24,651 nucleotides of DNA from JBBTCJ01 sp038043285. Lineage in GTDB: Bacteria > Planctomycetota > Phycisphaerae > UBA1845. The notes below the pieces were generated by a model. The model made no database searches, was not told where the DNA came from, and saw only the letters and a program-made list of their open reading frames with translations. Position 1 is the stretch's first letter; each line of letters opens with the position of its first letter. The DNA lies in assembly GCA_038043285.1 (NCBI GenBank), contig JBBTCJ010000166.1, positions 1 through 24,651 of the forward strand, written 5' to 3'. This document shows, one piece after another, positions 1 through 9,700 of this stretch. A program made the position numbers and the translations under genes.

Positions 1-1058
1 ATGGCCGGACGATCCAACGCCGCTTGGACCTGATCGATCATGGCCAGGTAGTCTTCCGCGTCGTATTGGCGGTTCATCCGGCGAAGGATATCCCCGCTGC
101 CCGACTGGAGCGGGAGGTGCAGATGGGGAACACAGTTGCGACAGGTGGCGAGCACCTCGAGCAACGGCTCATCCACGTCGCCCGGTTCGAGGCTGGACAG
201 CCGAATCCGTTCCAAGCCTTCGACCCCGGCCAATGCCGCGAGCAGCTCCGCCAGTGGCGACCCAACGGGGGTAAACCGCTTGCGGATGGCCGTCTCCCGA
301 CCGTACGCGCCCAGGAAGATCCCGGTCACGACGATCTCACGATACCCGGCCCGAAGCAGCGACCGAGCCTCGTCGACCGCAGCGCCGATCGGCTTCCAGC
401 GAAGCCGCGGTCTAAGGGAAGGAATAATGCAGTAGGTACAGTGCGCGTCGCACCCGTCCTGGACTTTGAGGAAGGCCCGCTGGTGTCCGGCGAACGCTTC
501 GATGCGTTCGGAAAGCGAATGCCGGTTGACAATGGGAAACGATGGCCGAATAATCTGCGCGGACGAATCGACGGCGACCGACGGTTGCGCGTCGGCACTG
601 GACGCAGGTTCGATCGGTATCATCCATACGTCATCCCTCGCGCTTAGCCGGGGTTTGCCGCCTGCGTTGCCCGCCGCATCGTCGAAGTACGCCGGTTTTG
701 CAAGGGACGGGCCGTACCGGGCCATCAGGACGCCTCGAAGTTCGTCGGCGATCTCCTGCTGGTGGCCGAGGACGGCAATGACGCCCTCGATGTCGCGGAG
801 GCGTTGTGTTTCCGCTCCCGCGGCGCATCCGACGACCACGACGGCGGTCCGCCCACCGCGAGCGAACCTGCGGATCGCCTTCCGGCTGCTGCGAGATGCG
901 TCCGAGGTCACCGCGCAGGTGTTCACCACGGCGAGATCCGGCGCTTCGCCATGGTGAGCCGGCGACAACCCGAAGGACTCGATGAGTTCCCGATAGCGTT
1001 GCGACTCGTACTGGTTGACTTTACAGCCAAGAGTCGTCAGTTGATACTTCGCGGCCAT
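1..1058 (-). CDS. mtaB: MtaB-type tRNA t6A37 methylthiotransferase (3' end cut by window)
   Basis: Radical-SAM methylthiotransferase, expected to turn t6A37 into ms2t6A37 in ANN-decoding tRNAs. The reading frame is open from an ATG at 1058 to the window edge, giving 352 visible residues. The N-terminal UPF0004 domain has its three cluster cysteines at C12 (LGCKVNQYES), C48 (NTCAVTSD) and C78 (VGCAA). The radical-SAM CxxxCxxC is at C203, C207 and C210 (DGCDAHCTYCIIP). Further on come RIRLSSLEPGDV and PHLHLPLQSGSGDILRRMNR, typical of the MtaB/MiaB/RimO group. The LGCKVNQYES start favours MtaB over MiaB and RimO. The linker between the two domains (about residues 115-190) looks longer than usual and is Ala/Ser-rich. 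The C-terminal TRAM region is not visible. The gene is divergent from the pilus cluster. A TACAGT hexamer ends 8 nt before the ATG. Confidence 0.93.
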   Translation of the reverse strand, partial: MAAKYQLTTLGCKVNQYESQRYRELIESFGLSPAHHGEAPDLAVVNTCAVTSDASRSSRKAIRRFARGGRTAVVVVGCAAGAETQRLRDIEGVIAVLGHQQEIADELRGVLMARYGPSLAKPAYFDDAAGNAGGKPRLSARDDVWMIPIEPASSADAQPSVAVDSSAQIIRPSFPIVNRHSLSERIEAFAGHQRAFLKVQDGCDAHCTYCIIPSLRPRLRWKPIGAAVDEARSLLRAGYREIVVTGIFLGAYGRETAIRKRFTPVGSPLAELLAALAGVEGLERIRLSSLEPGDVDEPLLEVLATCRNCVPHLHLPLQSGSGDILRRMNRQYDAEDYLAMIDQVQAALDRPA

Positions 1059-1066
1059 CCTGCGGG

Positions 1067-1072
1067 ACTGTA
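1067..1072 (-). promoter_or_regulatory. Possible -10 element of mtaB
   Basis: TACAGT on the minus strand matches the TATAAT consensus at 4 of 6 positions and ends 8 nt before the ATG at 1058. If used, the transcript would start at or next to the start codon. No good -35 is visible at 17 nt, so this is weak alone. It is listed because kdsD and both sigma genes show the same spacing. Confidence 0.25.
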
Positions 1073-1170
1073 CCCGATGGATTCAGGCGAAGAAACCGTC
1101 CGCTGCGAGGACACGCCCGGACGCCGGGCATCGTTCCACGAGACACCACCGCGAAGGCGGAGAGGGCGAA

Positions 1171-3219
1171 ATGGCTGCAACCGGATCGGTCTGGGGCATC
1201 GACATCGGGCGATGCGCGCTGAAGGCAATCAAGCTGAGGGCGGCGCCGGATGACAAGGTTGAGGTGGTCGCGTTTGACTATGTCGATCACGCGAAGGTTC
1301 TGTCCCAGCCGGACGCCGACCGTCCGGCGTTGATCCACGCGGCCCTGGAGAAGTTTCTCTCGCGCAACGACGTGTCGAAGGATTTGGTGGTGGTGAGCGT
1401 CCCCGGGCAGCACACCCTGGCGCGGTTCACCAAGTTGCCCCCCGTGGCGCCCAAGCGGATTCCAGACATCGTTCGCTATGAAGCGGACCAGCAGATTCCG
1501 TTCGACATGGACGAAGTGATCTGGGACTACCAGACGTTCCAGCAGGAAGGCCTGCCGGACATCGAGGTGGGCATCTTCGCCATGAAGCGGGAGCTGATTC
1601 GCGAACACCTGTTGCATTTTGAGCAGGCGTCCATCGAGCCGATCGCCGTGCAATCGGGACCGTTGGCGATCTACAACGCGGTGCACTACGACGGGCTGCT
1701 GGGCAAGGACACGACGATTATTCTCGACGTCGGGGCGGAGAACACCGACCTGGTCATCGCCACTCCCCACAGCCTGTGGACGCGTACCGTTCCCATCGGC
1801 GGCAACGCCTTCACGGACGCGCTGGTGAAATCGTTCAAGCTCGCGTTTTCAAAGGCCGAGACGCTCAAGCGCACCGCGGCGACGAGCAAATACGCGCGCC
1901 AGATCTTCCAGGCGATGCGCCCGATTTTCGCGGACCTGGTGCAGGAGCTGCAGCGGTCCATCGGGTTCTATTCCTCGACGCATCGTGACGCCAACGTCGA
2001 GAAGGTCGTGGCCTTGGGCAACGCATTTCTGTTACCCGGCTTGCAGAAGTACCTGCAACAAAACCTGGGCCTCACGGTGGACAAGCCGGAGACCTTCCAA
2101 CGGGCTATTCCGTCGGCAGCCTCGGGGAACGAAACCTTCAAGGAACAGTTTCTCAGCTTCGGCGCCGCCTATGGACTGGCGCTTCAGGGACTCGGACTCA
2201 CCAAGGTCACCAGCAACCTTCTGCCCACGGAGATCGCCAAGCAGGTCGTCTGGCGAAAGAAACGTCCGGCGTTTGCAGCGGCGGCGGCGTGCCTGGTTCT
2301 CGCCGGAGGGCTGATCTGGTTCCGGCAGATCAGCGACATGCGAGCCTTGGCCGCCGCGGGCGAGGGCGGGGAGGCGGCGGTCAAATCCATTGAGCAGGCG
2401 GAGACGATCATTGACAACGGACCACCCGGCTCCATGGCGGACCGGGCGAAGGCTCAGGCCGTCCTCAGTGCGGGAAACCTGCTGAAGAAGGAGATCGGGG
2501 CACGGGGCGCCCAGGGAAAAAAGGAACGGGATTTCACCGAGGCGCTGGTCAAGTTGCAACAAAACAAGAGCACGGTCGCGGGCATCTTGGAGGTCATCCA
2601 CGACTCGATGCCGCGACCGAGCGGGGCCTTGGCGGACGCCGCAACTCCGGGCGAGATTCGACAGCGGGTTCTGGGGGGGCAGGCGCCGCCCCGCGACCAG
2701 CGAAGCGAGGTTCGAATCCATTCCCTGGACGTGACCTTCGAGCCCAATCTGAAGCTCTTCAAATGGAAGAGCATGATCGAAGTGCCGCCGCCGTTGAACG
2801 ACTACAACCCCGACGCGGGCGAGCCGATTCCGGGCATGCTTGTGAAGATGACGTGTACAACGCCCAACGCCAGCGGACCCACGCACATCCGGGACACGGT
2901 GATGAGCTCGCTGCGTGCGGTGGGACGGAAACCCCAACGGGGGTTCTATTTCGATCAGGTCATTCTCGCGGAGGGCGCCAAGCTGAGTGCTGAGTCCGAC
3001 GCGCCGCGAGGCGGCGCCTCGCTGGCCATGGGAGGCCGCGGCCCAGGCGGGAAGCCTGGCGGCAAGTCCAGCGGCGACGAACTCAGGCATATTGACCCGG
3101 TCACGGACGAACCCGTCGACAATGACTGGAGATTTGAGATCTGGGCCGCCGTCGTGCTGCAAAACCTCCCGGACAGCGCGGGTGAGGATGATCCCGCGGG
3201 AGAAGACCGCGACGGATAG
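1171..3219 (+). CDS. pilM: Type IV pilus assembly protein, PilM fused to PilN-like membrane segment
   Basis: Residues 1-345 are a PilM actin-like ATPase domain: GIDIGRCALKAIKL at 9-22 is the first nucleotide-binding strand-turn, and DVGAENTDLVIA near 187-198 is the second phosphate loop. PilM normally ends near 350 residues and binds a short peptide, usually INLLP, at the cytoplasmic N-terminus of PilN. Here the chain runs directly into N349-L-L-P352, a basic stretch (W361-R-K-K-R365) and one membrane segment at about 367-384, which is how PilN begins. About 295 residues follow, presumably periplasmic and longer than ordinary PilN. The ATG is preceded by GGAGAGG. It is the first gene of the pilus cluster, divergent from mtaB. 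PilM and the fusion point are read from sequence; the PilN identity of the distal part is inferred from the motif and membrane segment. Confidence 0.9.
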   Translation: MAATGSVWGIDIGRCALKAIKLRAAPDDKVEVVAFDYVDHAKVLSQPDADRPALIHAALEKFLSRNDVSKDLVVVSVPGQHTLARFTKLPPVAPKRIPDIVRYEADQQIPFDMDEVIWDYQTFQQEGLPDIEVGIFAMKRELIREHLLHFEQASIEPIAVQSGPLAIYNAVHYDGLLGKDTTIILDVGAENTDLVIATPHSLWTRTVPIGGNAFTDALVKSFKLAFSKAETLKRTAATSKYARQIFQAMRPIFADLVQELQRSIGFYSSTHRDANVEKVVALGNAFLLPGLQKYLQQNLGLTVDKPETFQRAIPSAASGNETFKEQFLSFGAAYGLALQGLGLTKVTSNLLPTEIAKQVVWRKKRPAFAAAAACLVLAGGLIWFRQISDMRALAAAGEGGEAAVKSIEQAETIIDNGPPGSMADRAKAQAVLSAGNLLKKEIGARGAQGKKERDFTEALVKLQQNKSTVAGILEVIHDSMPRPSGALADAATPGEIRQRVLGGQAPPRDQRSEVRIHSLDVTFEPNLKLFKWKSMIEVPPPLNDYNPDAGEPIPGMLVKMTCTTPNASGPTHIRDTVMSSLRAVGRKPQRGFYFDQVILAEGAKLSAESDAPRGGASLAMGGRGPGGKPGGKSSGDELRHIDPVTDEPVDNDWRFEIWAAVVLQNLPDSAGEDDPAGEDRDG

Positions 3220-3267
3220 CCGCCGGCGCGAGCGGTCGCGCCCGCCCTGTGCGAAGAAGGAAAGCCT

Positions 3268-4524
3268 ATGGATTTTGTTCGGCGACAACTGTTCTGGATC
3301 GTGTGCGGTGTGGGGGCCGCTGCCGGCGTCGCCCTCGGCGTGAGCGGCCTGCGGGCCATGCCGGGGGTGATCAAGGAAATGGAGGTCGCGTCCCAATTGT
3401 ATAAGAGCCTCGAGCCGCTGGCCTCCTCGCCGTGCAACCGCCGGGCACTCGATGCCGAAGACGAGCGCATCAACACGATCAAAGAAGACTACACGCAGAT
3501 CCTGGAGCAGGCGGAGAAGCTCTTTCGCCGCGAACCCCTGGTGAAGGACGCCCTGCCCGAAGGCGCCCCGTTGCAACGGCTGGAGTTTCGCCGCAAGTAC
3601 GTGGAGGGCATGGAGCAACTCCTGGCGTCGCTGCGCGCCGGCGGGCCGGCGACGGAAAGCCACGTCAGCGCGATGAAGTCCCGCCGCGAGGACGAGAAGG
3701 CGGCCGCGCAAAGCGCGCCCGGAAGCACCCCACGGGATGCGGGACTACCGCCCGCGACGGCGGCTGGATTATTGACCGCGGTCGGCCTGCGCGACGATCC
3801 CGTGGCCCGCGCCGCGGTCGCTAACGCCCGCAGTTTTTTGTGTTACGCGGTCCACTGGAAGGATGAAAAGCCGCCGGAGCGATTCTCGTCGCTCTCATTG
3901 CCTAAGATCATGGAAGACGCGGGGAAGGTCGATGCCCCGACGTTGACCGAGGTCTGGAGCGCCCAGTTGGGTTATTGGATTCAGCGGGACGTGGTGGAAG
4001 CGATCGTCGCGGTCAACGAACAAGCGTCCGAGGAGGCCAAGGCCGCCGGACTGGACCGTTGGGTGGGGACGATGGCGGTCAAGGATCTGATTTCGATCCG
4101 CCTTTCCAAGTTCGTTCCGAAATCCGGGGATTTGGTCGCGGTGGCCAAACCCGGAGACTACAACCCCGCCCTTCCGCCCGGAACGGGCGAAACGGTGTTC
4201 ACCGGAACGAAGTCGACGGACGACTACGAGGTGGTGCAGTTCACGGTGAAGGCGGTGATGGATCAACGAGACATCAGCCGCCTGGTGGCGAAGCTCTGCA
4301 ACAACACCTTCTATACGCTGGTTCGGACCTCCTATCTCGCGCTACCGCCGAACCTCCAACTCAAAGGGAAGATCTACGGGTCGGAGCCGGCGGTGAACGT
4401 GGTTTTGGAGTTTGAGGCCGTCCTGCTGGGCGAAGTGTTTCGTCCGCTCATGCCCCAGGAGGTGTGTGAGGCCTACGAGATCAAGTGTCCGTCGCATGAG
4501 GCGGGCGGCAAGGATGAGGGGTAG
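3268..4524 (+). CDS. Membrane-anchored pilus-cluster protein, PilO-like by position and layout
   Basis: A 418-residue protein with one N-terminal membrane segment (about residues 9-29). A charged, probably coiled-coil stretch follows (about 60-135), then an Ala/Pro-rich linker (about 145-165). The C-terminal alpha/beta region (about 315-400) alternates strands and helices (EVVQFTVKAVMD ... ISRLVAKL ... VVLEFEAVLL), as in the ferredoxin-like domain of PilO. Short N-terminal tail, single TM, coiled coil and small alpha/beta domain is the PilO architecture, and it lies where pilO sits in pilMNOPQ operons. No signature motif proves homology. The gene begins 48 nt after the PilM-PilN gene with AAGGAAA 6 nt before the ATG, consistent with one operon. 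Confidence 0.75.
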   Translation: MDFVRRQLFWIVCGVGAAAGVALGVSGLRAMPGVIKEMEVASQLYKSLEPLASSPCNRRALDAEDERINTIKEDYTQILEQAEKLFRREPLVKDALPEGAPLQRLEFRRKYVEGMEQLLASLRAGGPATESHVSAMKSRREDEKAAAQSAPGSTPRDAGLPPATAAGLLTAVGLRDDPVARAAVANARSFLCYAVHWKDEKPPERFSSLSLPKIMEDAGKVDAPTLTEVWSAQLGYWIQRDVVEAIVAVNEQASEEAKAAGLDRWVGTMAVKDLISIRLSKFVPKSGDLVAVAKPGDYNPALPPGTGETVFTGTKSTDDYEVVQFTVKAVMDQRDISRLVAKLCNNTFYTLVRTSYLALPPNLQLKGKIYGSEPAVNVVLEFEAVLLGEVFRPLMPQEVCEAYEIKCPSHEAGGKDEG

Positions 4525-4603
4525 ACCCGGCGGTTCGATCTTCGCTTGAAGGCAGGCTAGCGTCACGCTGCAATCGGGGAGCCGGTTTTCACAAGGTGTC
4601 GTT

Positions 4604-6451
4604 ATGGCCAAGCAGTTGGTTAATCCGTTGGAGCGCCACGTCGAGAAGGCTGTTGTCGGCGTCGCCGGCGTCATCCTCATCGGCGTCATTGCCCAATACG
4701 TCGTCAGCTCACCGAACAGGCTCGAGCTTAGCGGCGAATCGGTGACGCCGCGCACGATCGACGAGAAGGTCGCCAAGCGAGCGGAAGATACGCGGCAACG
4801 TATCCGCAGCGCTCAACCGAAGGCCCAGACTCCTGCGGCGCTGGCGCCGAAATTCGGCGAATTGCTGCAGCCGTTGAACTCCGCGCCGCTCGTCGCCGCG
4901 GCCCCGTGGGGAGCGGAAGTTCCGCTGATTGATCCCCCCATCAACGTGGTCGGGAAGGCCTCGTTGGTGAAAGTCGTTCGTCCGGAGAAGCCCGCGGTGA
5001 GCTTCGGAAGGAGCACCGTGGTGGTGCCGGCGGAGCCTGGCAAACCGCCGTACGTCCCGACGAATTGGGTGACTGTTTCGGCGGTGTTCGATCACAAGGC
5101 GCAAACCGATTTACAGAAGCTTACCTACGGCGCTTCGCAAGGATCCATCGTCATGGCCTCCCCGGCGATCCAGCGCCGCGCCATGCGGAGCGACGGAACG
5201 TGGTCGGATTCAGACTGGGGCGACGTGGACGCATGGCCTACGGCGGAAACGCCGAAACCCCCGGAACTTACCCCGGACGGAATCGCCGAGCTGACGGACG
5301 TGGATAAGCGGGCCTTGGAGAAATTCCGCGAGTTCCTTCAACAAGGCCCCAATCAGGTGGCGGTGGTTCGTCCGCGCATGGCGGACGTGGTGAACGGAAC
5401 GCGTTGGTCGCCGCCCTCGCTGGTGCCCTATCGCGACTTGCTGCTGATGGACGATCAGTATTTTCACCCGGACGACCCGCCCGCCGCCGAACCGGAAGAT
5501 CGCTACGGATTCGGCGCCCAACCCAAGGCCACGACGACCGCAAGCCCGGAGACACCGGCCGCCGTCCTCAAGGAGGTCGAACGGCTGCTGAAGGAAGGGA
5601 AACAGAACAAGGACAAGGCAGCGGCCTTTCGGGCGCATGACTTGGCGTCGCAACTCTCCGAGGATCGCACCACCAGCGCGTCGGACCGCGAAAAGGCTGA
5701 AAAGTTGATGGTCCAGGCCAAGCAACTTGACAGTGATATCCGCCGCGAAGAGTTGATCGGCGGCGCCGGCGCGGTTCGGCCGGGCGGACCCGGCGGAACG
5801 ACCGAGGTCCGCAAGCGCGACCCGATGCCCAAACAACAACTATGGGTCCACGACGCCAGAGCCGGCAGTATCCGTGACGGACGCGGGTATCAATACAGAC
5901 TGCGTTTCAAGATACTGAACCAATTCGCGGCTCAACCGGAGAAGTTCGACCGCCCGGCCGATGCCGCGGTGGTGCAAATCGCCGGCGAATGGTCCGAGGC
6001 GTCCGACCCGATTACCTTTGAACCCTCCTTCAGCTTTTACGTTACCTCCGACGACAAGAGCCGCAGGGAAATCAACGTAGAGTTTTTCCAGTGGTACTAC
6101 GGCGCCTGGTTGAAGTCTCGCCGTGTGAAATTCTCGGTCGGCGATCGACTCGCGGAAAGACAGCGCATTGAGGCGCCGGACCTGAGCGACGCGTCCAAGG
6201 TGGACCGTCCTGAAGTGTCCTTCGATGGCGGCGGCGTTGTCGTGGACATCGACTTTGACCGCCCGTTGCGTGAGCGACGCGCCAGCGCTAGTCCGACCGG
6301 GGTCAAGTTCGGCGGGCCCCGTCCGGAAACGGCGGCGGTCTACGTGGACGATGACGGTCGGCTCCACCAACGCCTTGTCGCCGTGGACAAGAGCCATCCG
6401 GACAAGCAGAAGATCACGGCGAAGCTGTACCGTCCGCCCAGGCAGCCGTAG
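4604..6451 (+). CDS. Membrane-anchored pilus-cluster protein in the PilP position
   Basis: A 615-residue protein I cannot place in a named family. There is one membrane segment at about residues 16-33 after a short basic N-terminus, then a largely periplasmic chain. Visible parts are a Pro/Ala-rich linker (about 70-150), a beta-type region beginning WVTVSAVFDHKA with RSDGTWSDSDW, a charged helical stretch (about 320-385), and a second beta-rich domain (about 410-520) opening with QLWVHDARAGSIRDGRGYQY and YRLRFKILN, resembling a fibronectin-like fold. It lies between the PilO-like gene and the secretin, where PilP normally links the inner-membrane PilMNO complex to PilQ. It is far longer than PilP (about 180 residues) and has a TM helix rather than a lipobox. 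A structural bridge to the secretin is inferred from position only. AAGGTG precedes the ATG. Confidence 0.75.
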   Translation: MAKQLVNPLERHVEKAVVGVAGVILIGVIAQYVVSSPNRLELSGESVTPRTIDEKVAKRAEDTRQRIRSAQPKAQTPAALAPKFGELLQPLNSAPLVAAAPWGAEVPLIDPPINVVGKASLVKVVRPEKPAVSFGRSTVVVPAEPGKPPYVPTNWVTVSAVFDHKAQTDLQKLTYGASQGSIVMASPAIQRRAMRSDGTWSDSDWGDVDAWPTAETPKPPELTPDGIAELTDVDKRALEKFREFLQQGPNQVAVVRPRMADVVNGTRWSPPSLVPYRDLLLMDDQYFHPDDPPAAEPEDRYGFGAQPKATTTASPETPAAVLKEVERLLKEGKQNKDKAAAFRAHDLASQLSEDRTTSASDREKAEKLMVQAKQLDSDIRREELIGGAGAVRPGGPGGTTEVRKRDPMPKQQLWVHDARAGSIRDGRGYQYRLRFKILNQFAAQPEKFDRPADAAVVQIAGEWSEASDPITFEPSFSFYVTSDDKSRREINVEFFQWYYGAWLKSRRVKFSVGDRLAERQRIEAPDLSDASKVDRPEVSFDGGGVVVDIDFDRPLRERRASASPTGVKFGGPRPETAAVYVDDDGRLHQRLVAVDKSHPDKQKITAKLYRPPRQP

Positions 6452-6530
6452 AGGCCATTGACCTGAGGCCGGGTTGGTTGTTCACAGGTTTGGCCGGGCC
6501 ATCGCTCGGACGGGGAAGGCGCGAAGAGGG

Positions 6531-6559
6531 TTGCGGACACTGCCCTCCCCCCCTAGAAT
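6531..6559 (+). promoter_or_regulatory. Candidate sigma-70 promoter for the secretin gene
   Basis: TTGCGG at 6531-6536 and TAGAAT at 6554-6559 are separated by exactly 17 nt in the 287-nt gap between the PilP-position gene and the secretin. The -10 matches at 5 of 6 positions and the -35 at 3 of 6. The start would be near 6566, leaving a leader of about 170 nt with GC-rich inverted repeats (about 6560-6595). This suggests the secretin can be made independently of the upstream genes. Confidence 0.45.
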
Positions 6560-6725
6560 CCGCCGCGCCGGCGGCAAGCGGCGCAGAAGTCGACGGCGAA
6601 AGACGGAATAGCCAACCGAAGGCGTAAGAACGCAGCACGAGGTGGTGTGCGTCCTGGGAGTCGGCGACACGGACGATCGCGGCTCTGCCTGCCGTGCCTC
6701 GTTGCAGCCCTGAACCCCAAGCAGC

Positions 6726-6732
6726 AAAGGAG
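6726..6732 (+). promoter_or_regulatory. Ribosome binding site that fixes the TTG start of the secretin
   Basis: AAAGGAG lies 6 nt before a TTG codon at 6739. The frame stays open back to a GTG at 6694, but that codon has no Shine-Dalgarno sequence and would put a charged stretch in front of an otherwise clean signal peptide. Confidence 0.7.
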
Positions 6733-6738
6733 CGTCCA

Positions 6739-9700
6739 TTGCGAAGCCTGACCTCCCAACGACTGGCGGCATTCGTTTCTGTTCTCGTATTGTCGGTCGT
6801 CGTCGCCGTCCCGACGCGCGCGGCCGACGACACCGAGACGCTGAATCGCGCCGTCAAGTTGTTCAACGACCGCGACTACCTGGGCGCGCAGGAACTGCTC
6901 ACCGGCCTGGACCGCGCCAAGCTGTCGTCGGCCCAGCAGTCCCAGCGAGACGACTATCTCAACCGCGTGCAGACAGCCCTGCGCATGTCGGAGAAAGCGC
7001 TCCGCGACCTGGAGGATGCCGAGACGGCTCTCGAGGAGAAGGAGACCGATCGGGCCGCACAATTGATTGCGTCGGTTTTGACCAACGAATACGCGCCCGA
7101 CGCCGTCCGCGAAGCGGCACTTTCGCATCAGAAAAAGATCGCGGCGGGGGCGTCTCTGCCAAAGGTCCAAGGCGCGATCGCGTCGGCTCCAGCGGCGCTT
7201 CCGCCTGCCGCGCCGAAGGGGTTTACCCCGGACGACTCTGCCCGCGCGAAGATGCTCTCGGACCAGGCAGCCGAGGCGGTACGCGGCGGAAAATTGGAAG
7301 AGGCGGAACGGCTGTACCAAGCGGCGTTGGAGGCCGTTCCCGGATATCCTGAGGCCCATGAAGGTTTGCGCGAACTGGCGTCCCGTCAGGAAGTGATGTC
7401 GGGAACCCGCGCGGAAGCCCTGATCGACCGAATCCGCCGGGAGGACCAGATCCGCTGGCAGCGCACGGTGGCGGAGTACCGCGACGTTGAGCAACAGATC
7501 CGCAACCTGATCACCAATGAGCAGTTCGACGAGGCCAACCAAGCCGCCGTTCGGGCCAAACAGGTCGTCGAGGCCGGCAAACAGTACGCCGATCCGGCGT
7601 CGAAGTATGAGAGTCTTCGCGGAGAAGTGGAGGCCCTGGCCGAATTCGTCCAAACGGAGGAGCGGAGCTATCACACGCGCAAAGTCGAGGAAACCCGTCG
7701 GCAGATCGAGGAACAGCGGGCCGCGCGCCTTCGGGAGGACACCGAGAACCGGCAGCGCCAGGTCGAAGCCTTGATGAGCCAGGCCGCCCAACACCGCAAG
7801 GACGGCGATTTGGATGCGGCGATCATGGTCCTCAAACACGTCACGGTCATTGACCCCAAGTACGAACCGGCGCGTTGGATGATGGACGATCTGGACGAGC
7901 TTCGCAGTTTCCGTGAGGGGCGGCAGGCCCGAGACGAGTTTTATCGCGAGACGCGCGGCGCGTTGAACGAGGTGGAGAAGGCAAAAATCCCGTGGCACGT
8001 GGAGCTGAAGTACCCTTCCAACTGGCCGGAGATCATCGCCAGCGAGCACCGCGGCGGGCCCGGCGCCGGGGCGCGCGGCAAGCTCTTCGCGGCCCTCGAC
8101 AAGCCCATCTCGGTTGATTTCGTCGACGATCCCCTGAAGGAGGTCGTTGCACGCCTGATCGAGTCGCGGAATCTCAATCTGTACGTGGATTGGAAGGACT
8201 TGAAGCTTGCCGGAATCGAGCCTTCGACCCCCATCATGCTGCAGTTGCCGCGGGAGATTTCGCTCAAGAGGGCGCTCACGGAAATCACCAAGCAGGCCGG
8301 TGCGGGCACCGCCGACGTGGGGTTCGAGATCATCGAGGACATGATCAAAATCGCCACCCGCGAAACGCTCGATAAGGAGACGTTCGCTGTAGTCTACGAC
8401 GTCACGGACCTGCTCATGGAGATTCCCTATTTCAACGATTCACCCATGCGCGACCTGGTCGACGCCAACGAGCGGGCGCTCAGCGGATCGAACGCCCGGC
8501 CGTCCACGAAGCCCTCGGAAGAGCAGCGCGACGCCGACGATGACGAAACCGAGCCGAAACCCGAGCGTACGGCGCGGTTGAACACCATCATCAACCTCAT
8601 CAAGGAGACGGTGGCCCCGCAAAGCTGGCGAGATCGCGGCGGCACGGTGGGCAACATCAACGAGATCAACGGTCAGCTTGTGGTCACGCAGAACTCGGCC
8701 GGTCAACGACAGATCACCGACCTGCTCGGATCGCTCCGCGAGCAACGTGCGGTACAGGTCGCGGTCGAGGCTCGGTTTGTGACCGTCTCCAGCCACTACC
8801 TGGAAGAGCTGGGCATGGACATCGACTTGACCCTCAACGGCGGCAACGCCGGCTACGATTATGTCCCGGGCGCGGGAGGTCCGAGCATCGATCCGGTCAC
8901 CGGTGCGCCGTTGCTTCTGCCCAGAACTTTTTCTCGTCTGGGGTTCACGCCGAACACACCGGCCTTGGGAACCGGCACGGGGAGGACTCCTTTGACGGTG
9001 CCTCAGCCGTACGGTCAACCCTTCCTGATCCCGCAGCAGCAGGGCGGCAACGGAAGCCAGTTGACGCCGGTTCCGCTGCGAACCGGACATCTTGGCTTCA
9101 CCGATCCGTCTGGAATCGGAAGCGACGTCCCGGGCAGCTTCGCGGGCAACACCCTGGGCCCGGCCTTCAGTCTGTTTGGGAGCTTTCTGGACAACATTCA
9201 GGTGGACTTCCTGATACGGGCGACCGAGGCGGATTCGCGGACCACCGTGCTGACCGCTCCGCAATTGGTGCTGTTCAACGGTCAGCGGTCGTGGGTCGCG
9301 GTGACCATCCAGCAGAACTTTGTCAGCACGCTCAACCCCGTCGTGCAACAAGGCGCCGTGGCTCAGGCTCCGGTGACCGGAGTGATCGATTCCGGCGCGG
9401 TCCTTGACGTGACCGCGACCGCAACGGCCGACAAGCGTTACGTGACCATGACGCTACGGCCGGGCGTGACCAGACTTCTGGATCTCCAGACCATCCCGTT
9501 CAGCGGTGGCGCCGCGGGGGGCGGGTTCGGCGGCGGGGGTACGGCATTGACGGCGTTCATCCAACTACCGACGCTCTCCAGCCATCGCGTGCAGACAACG
9601 GTTTCTGTGCCGGACGGCGGAACATTGCTTCTCGGCGGCCAGAAACTTGCCAGCGAGACGGAAGTCGAGGCAGGCGTCCCGGTGCTGTCCAAGATCCCGA

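Noticed and set aside
24..647. 207-codon plus-strand frame
   Set aside because: It lies antisense to the methylthiotransferase, whose motifs are unmistakable.
2032..3711. 559-codon minus-strand frame
   Set aside because: Opposite the PilM-PilN gene and the next gene; no motifs, Arg/Leu/His-rich composition typical of an antisense shadow in GC-rich DNA.
6694..6738. Upstream GTG start for the secretin
   Set aside because: No ribosome site, and it would extend the signal peptide with a charged segment; the TTG at 6739 has AAAGGAG 6 nt upstream.
6553..8049. 498-codon minus-strand frame
   Set aside because: Antisense to the start of the secretin; repetitive Leu/Arg composition and no recognisable domain.
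8440..9351. 303-codon minus-strand frame
   Set aside because: Antisense to the secretin core.
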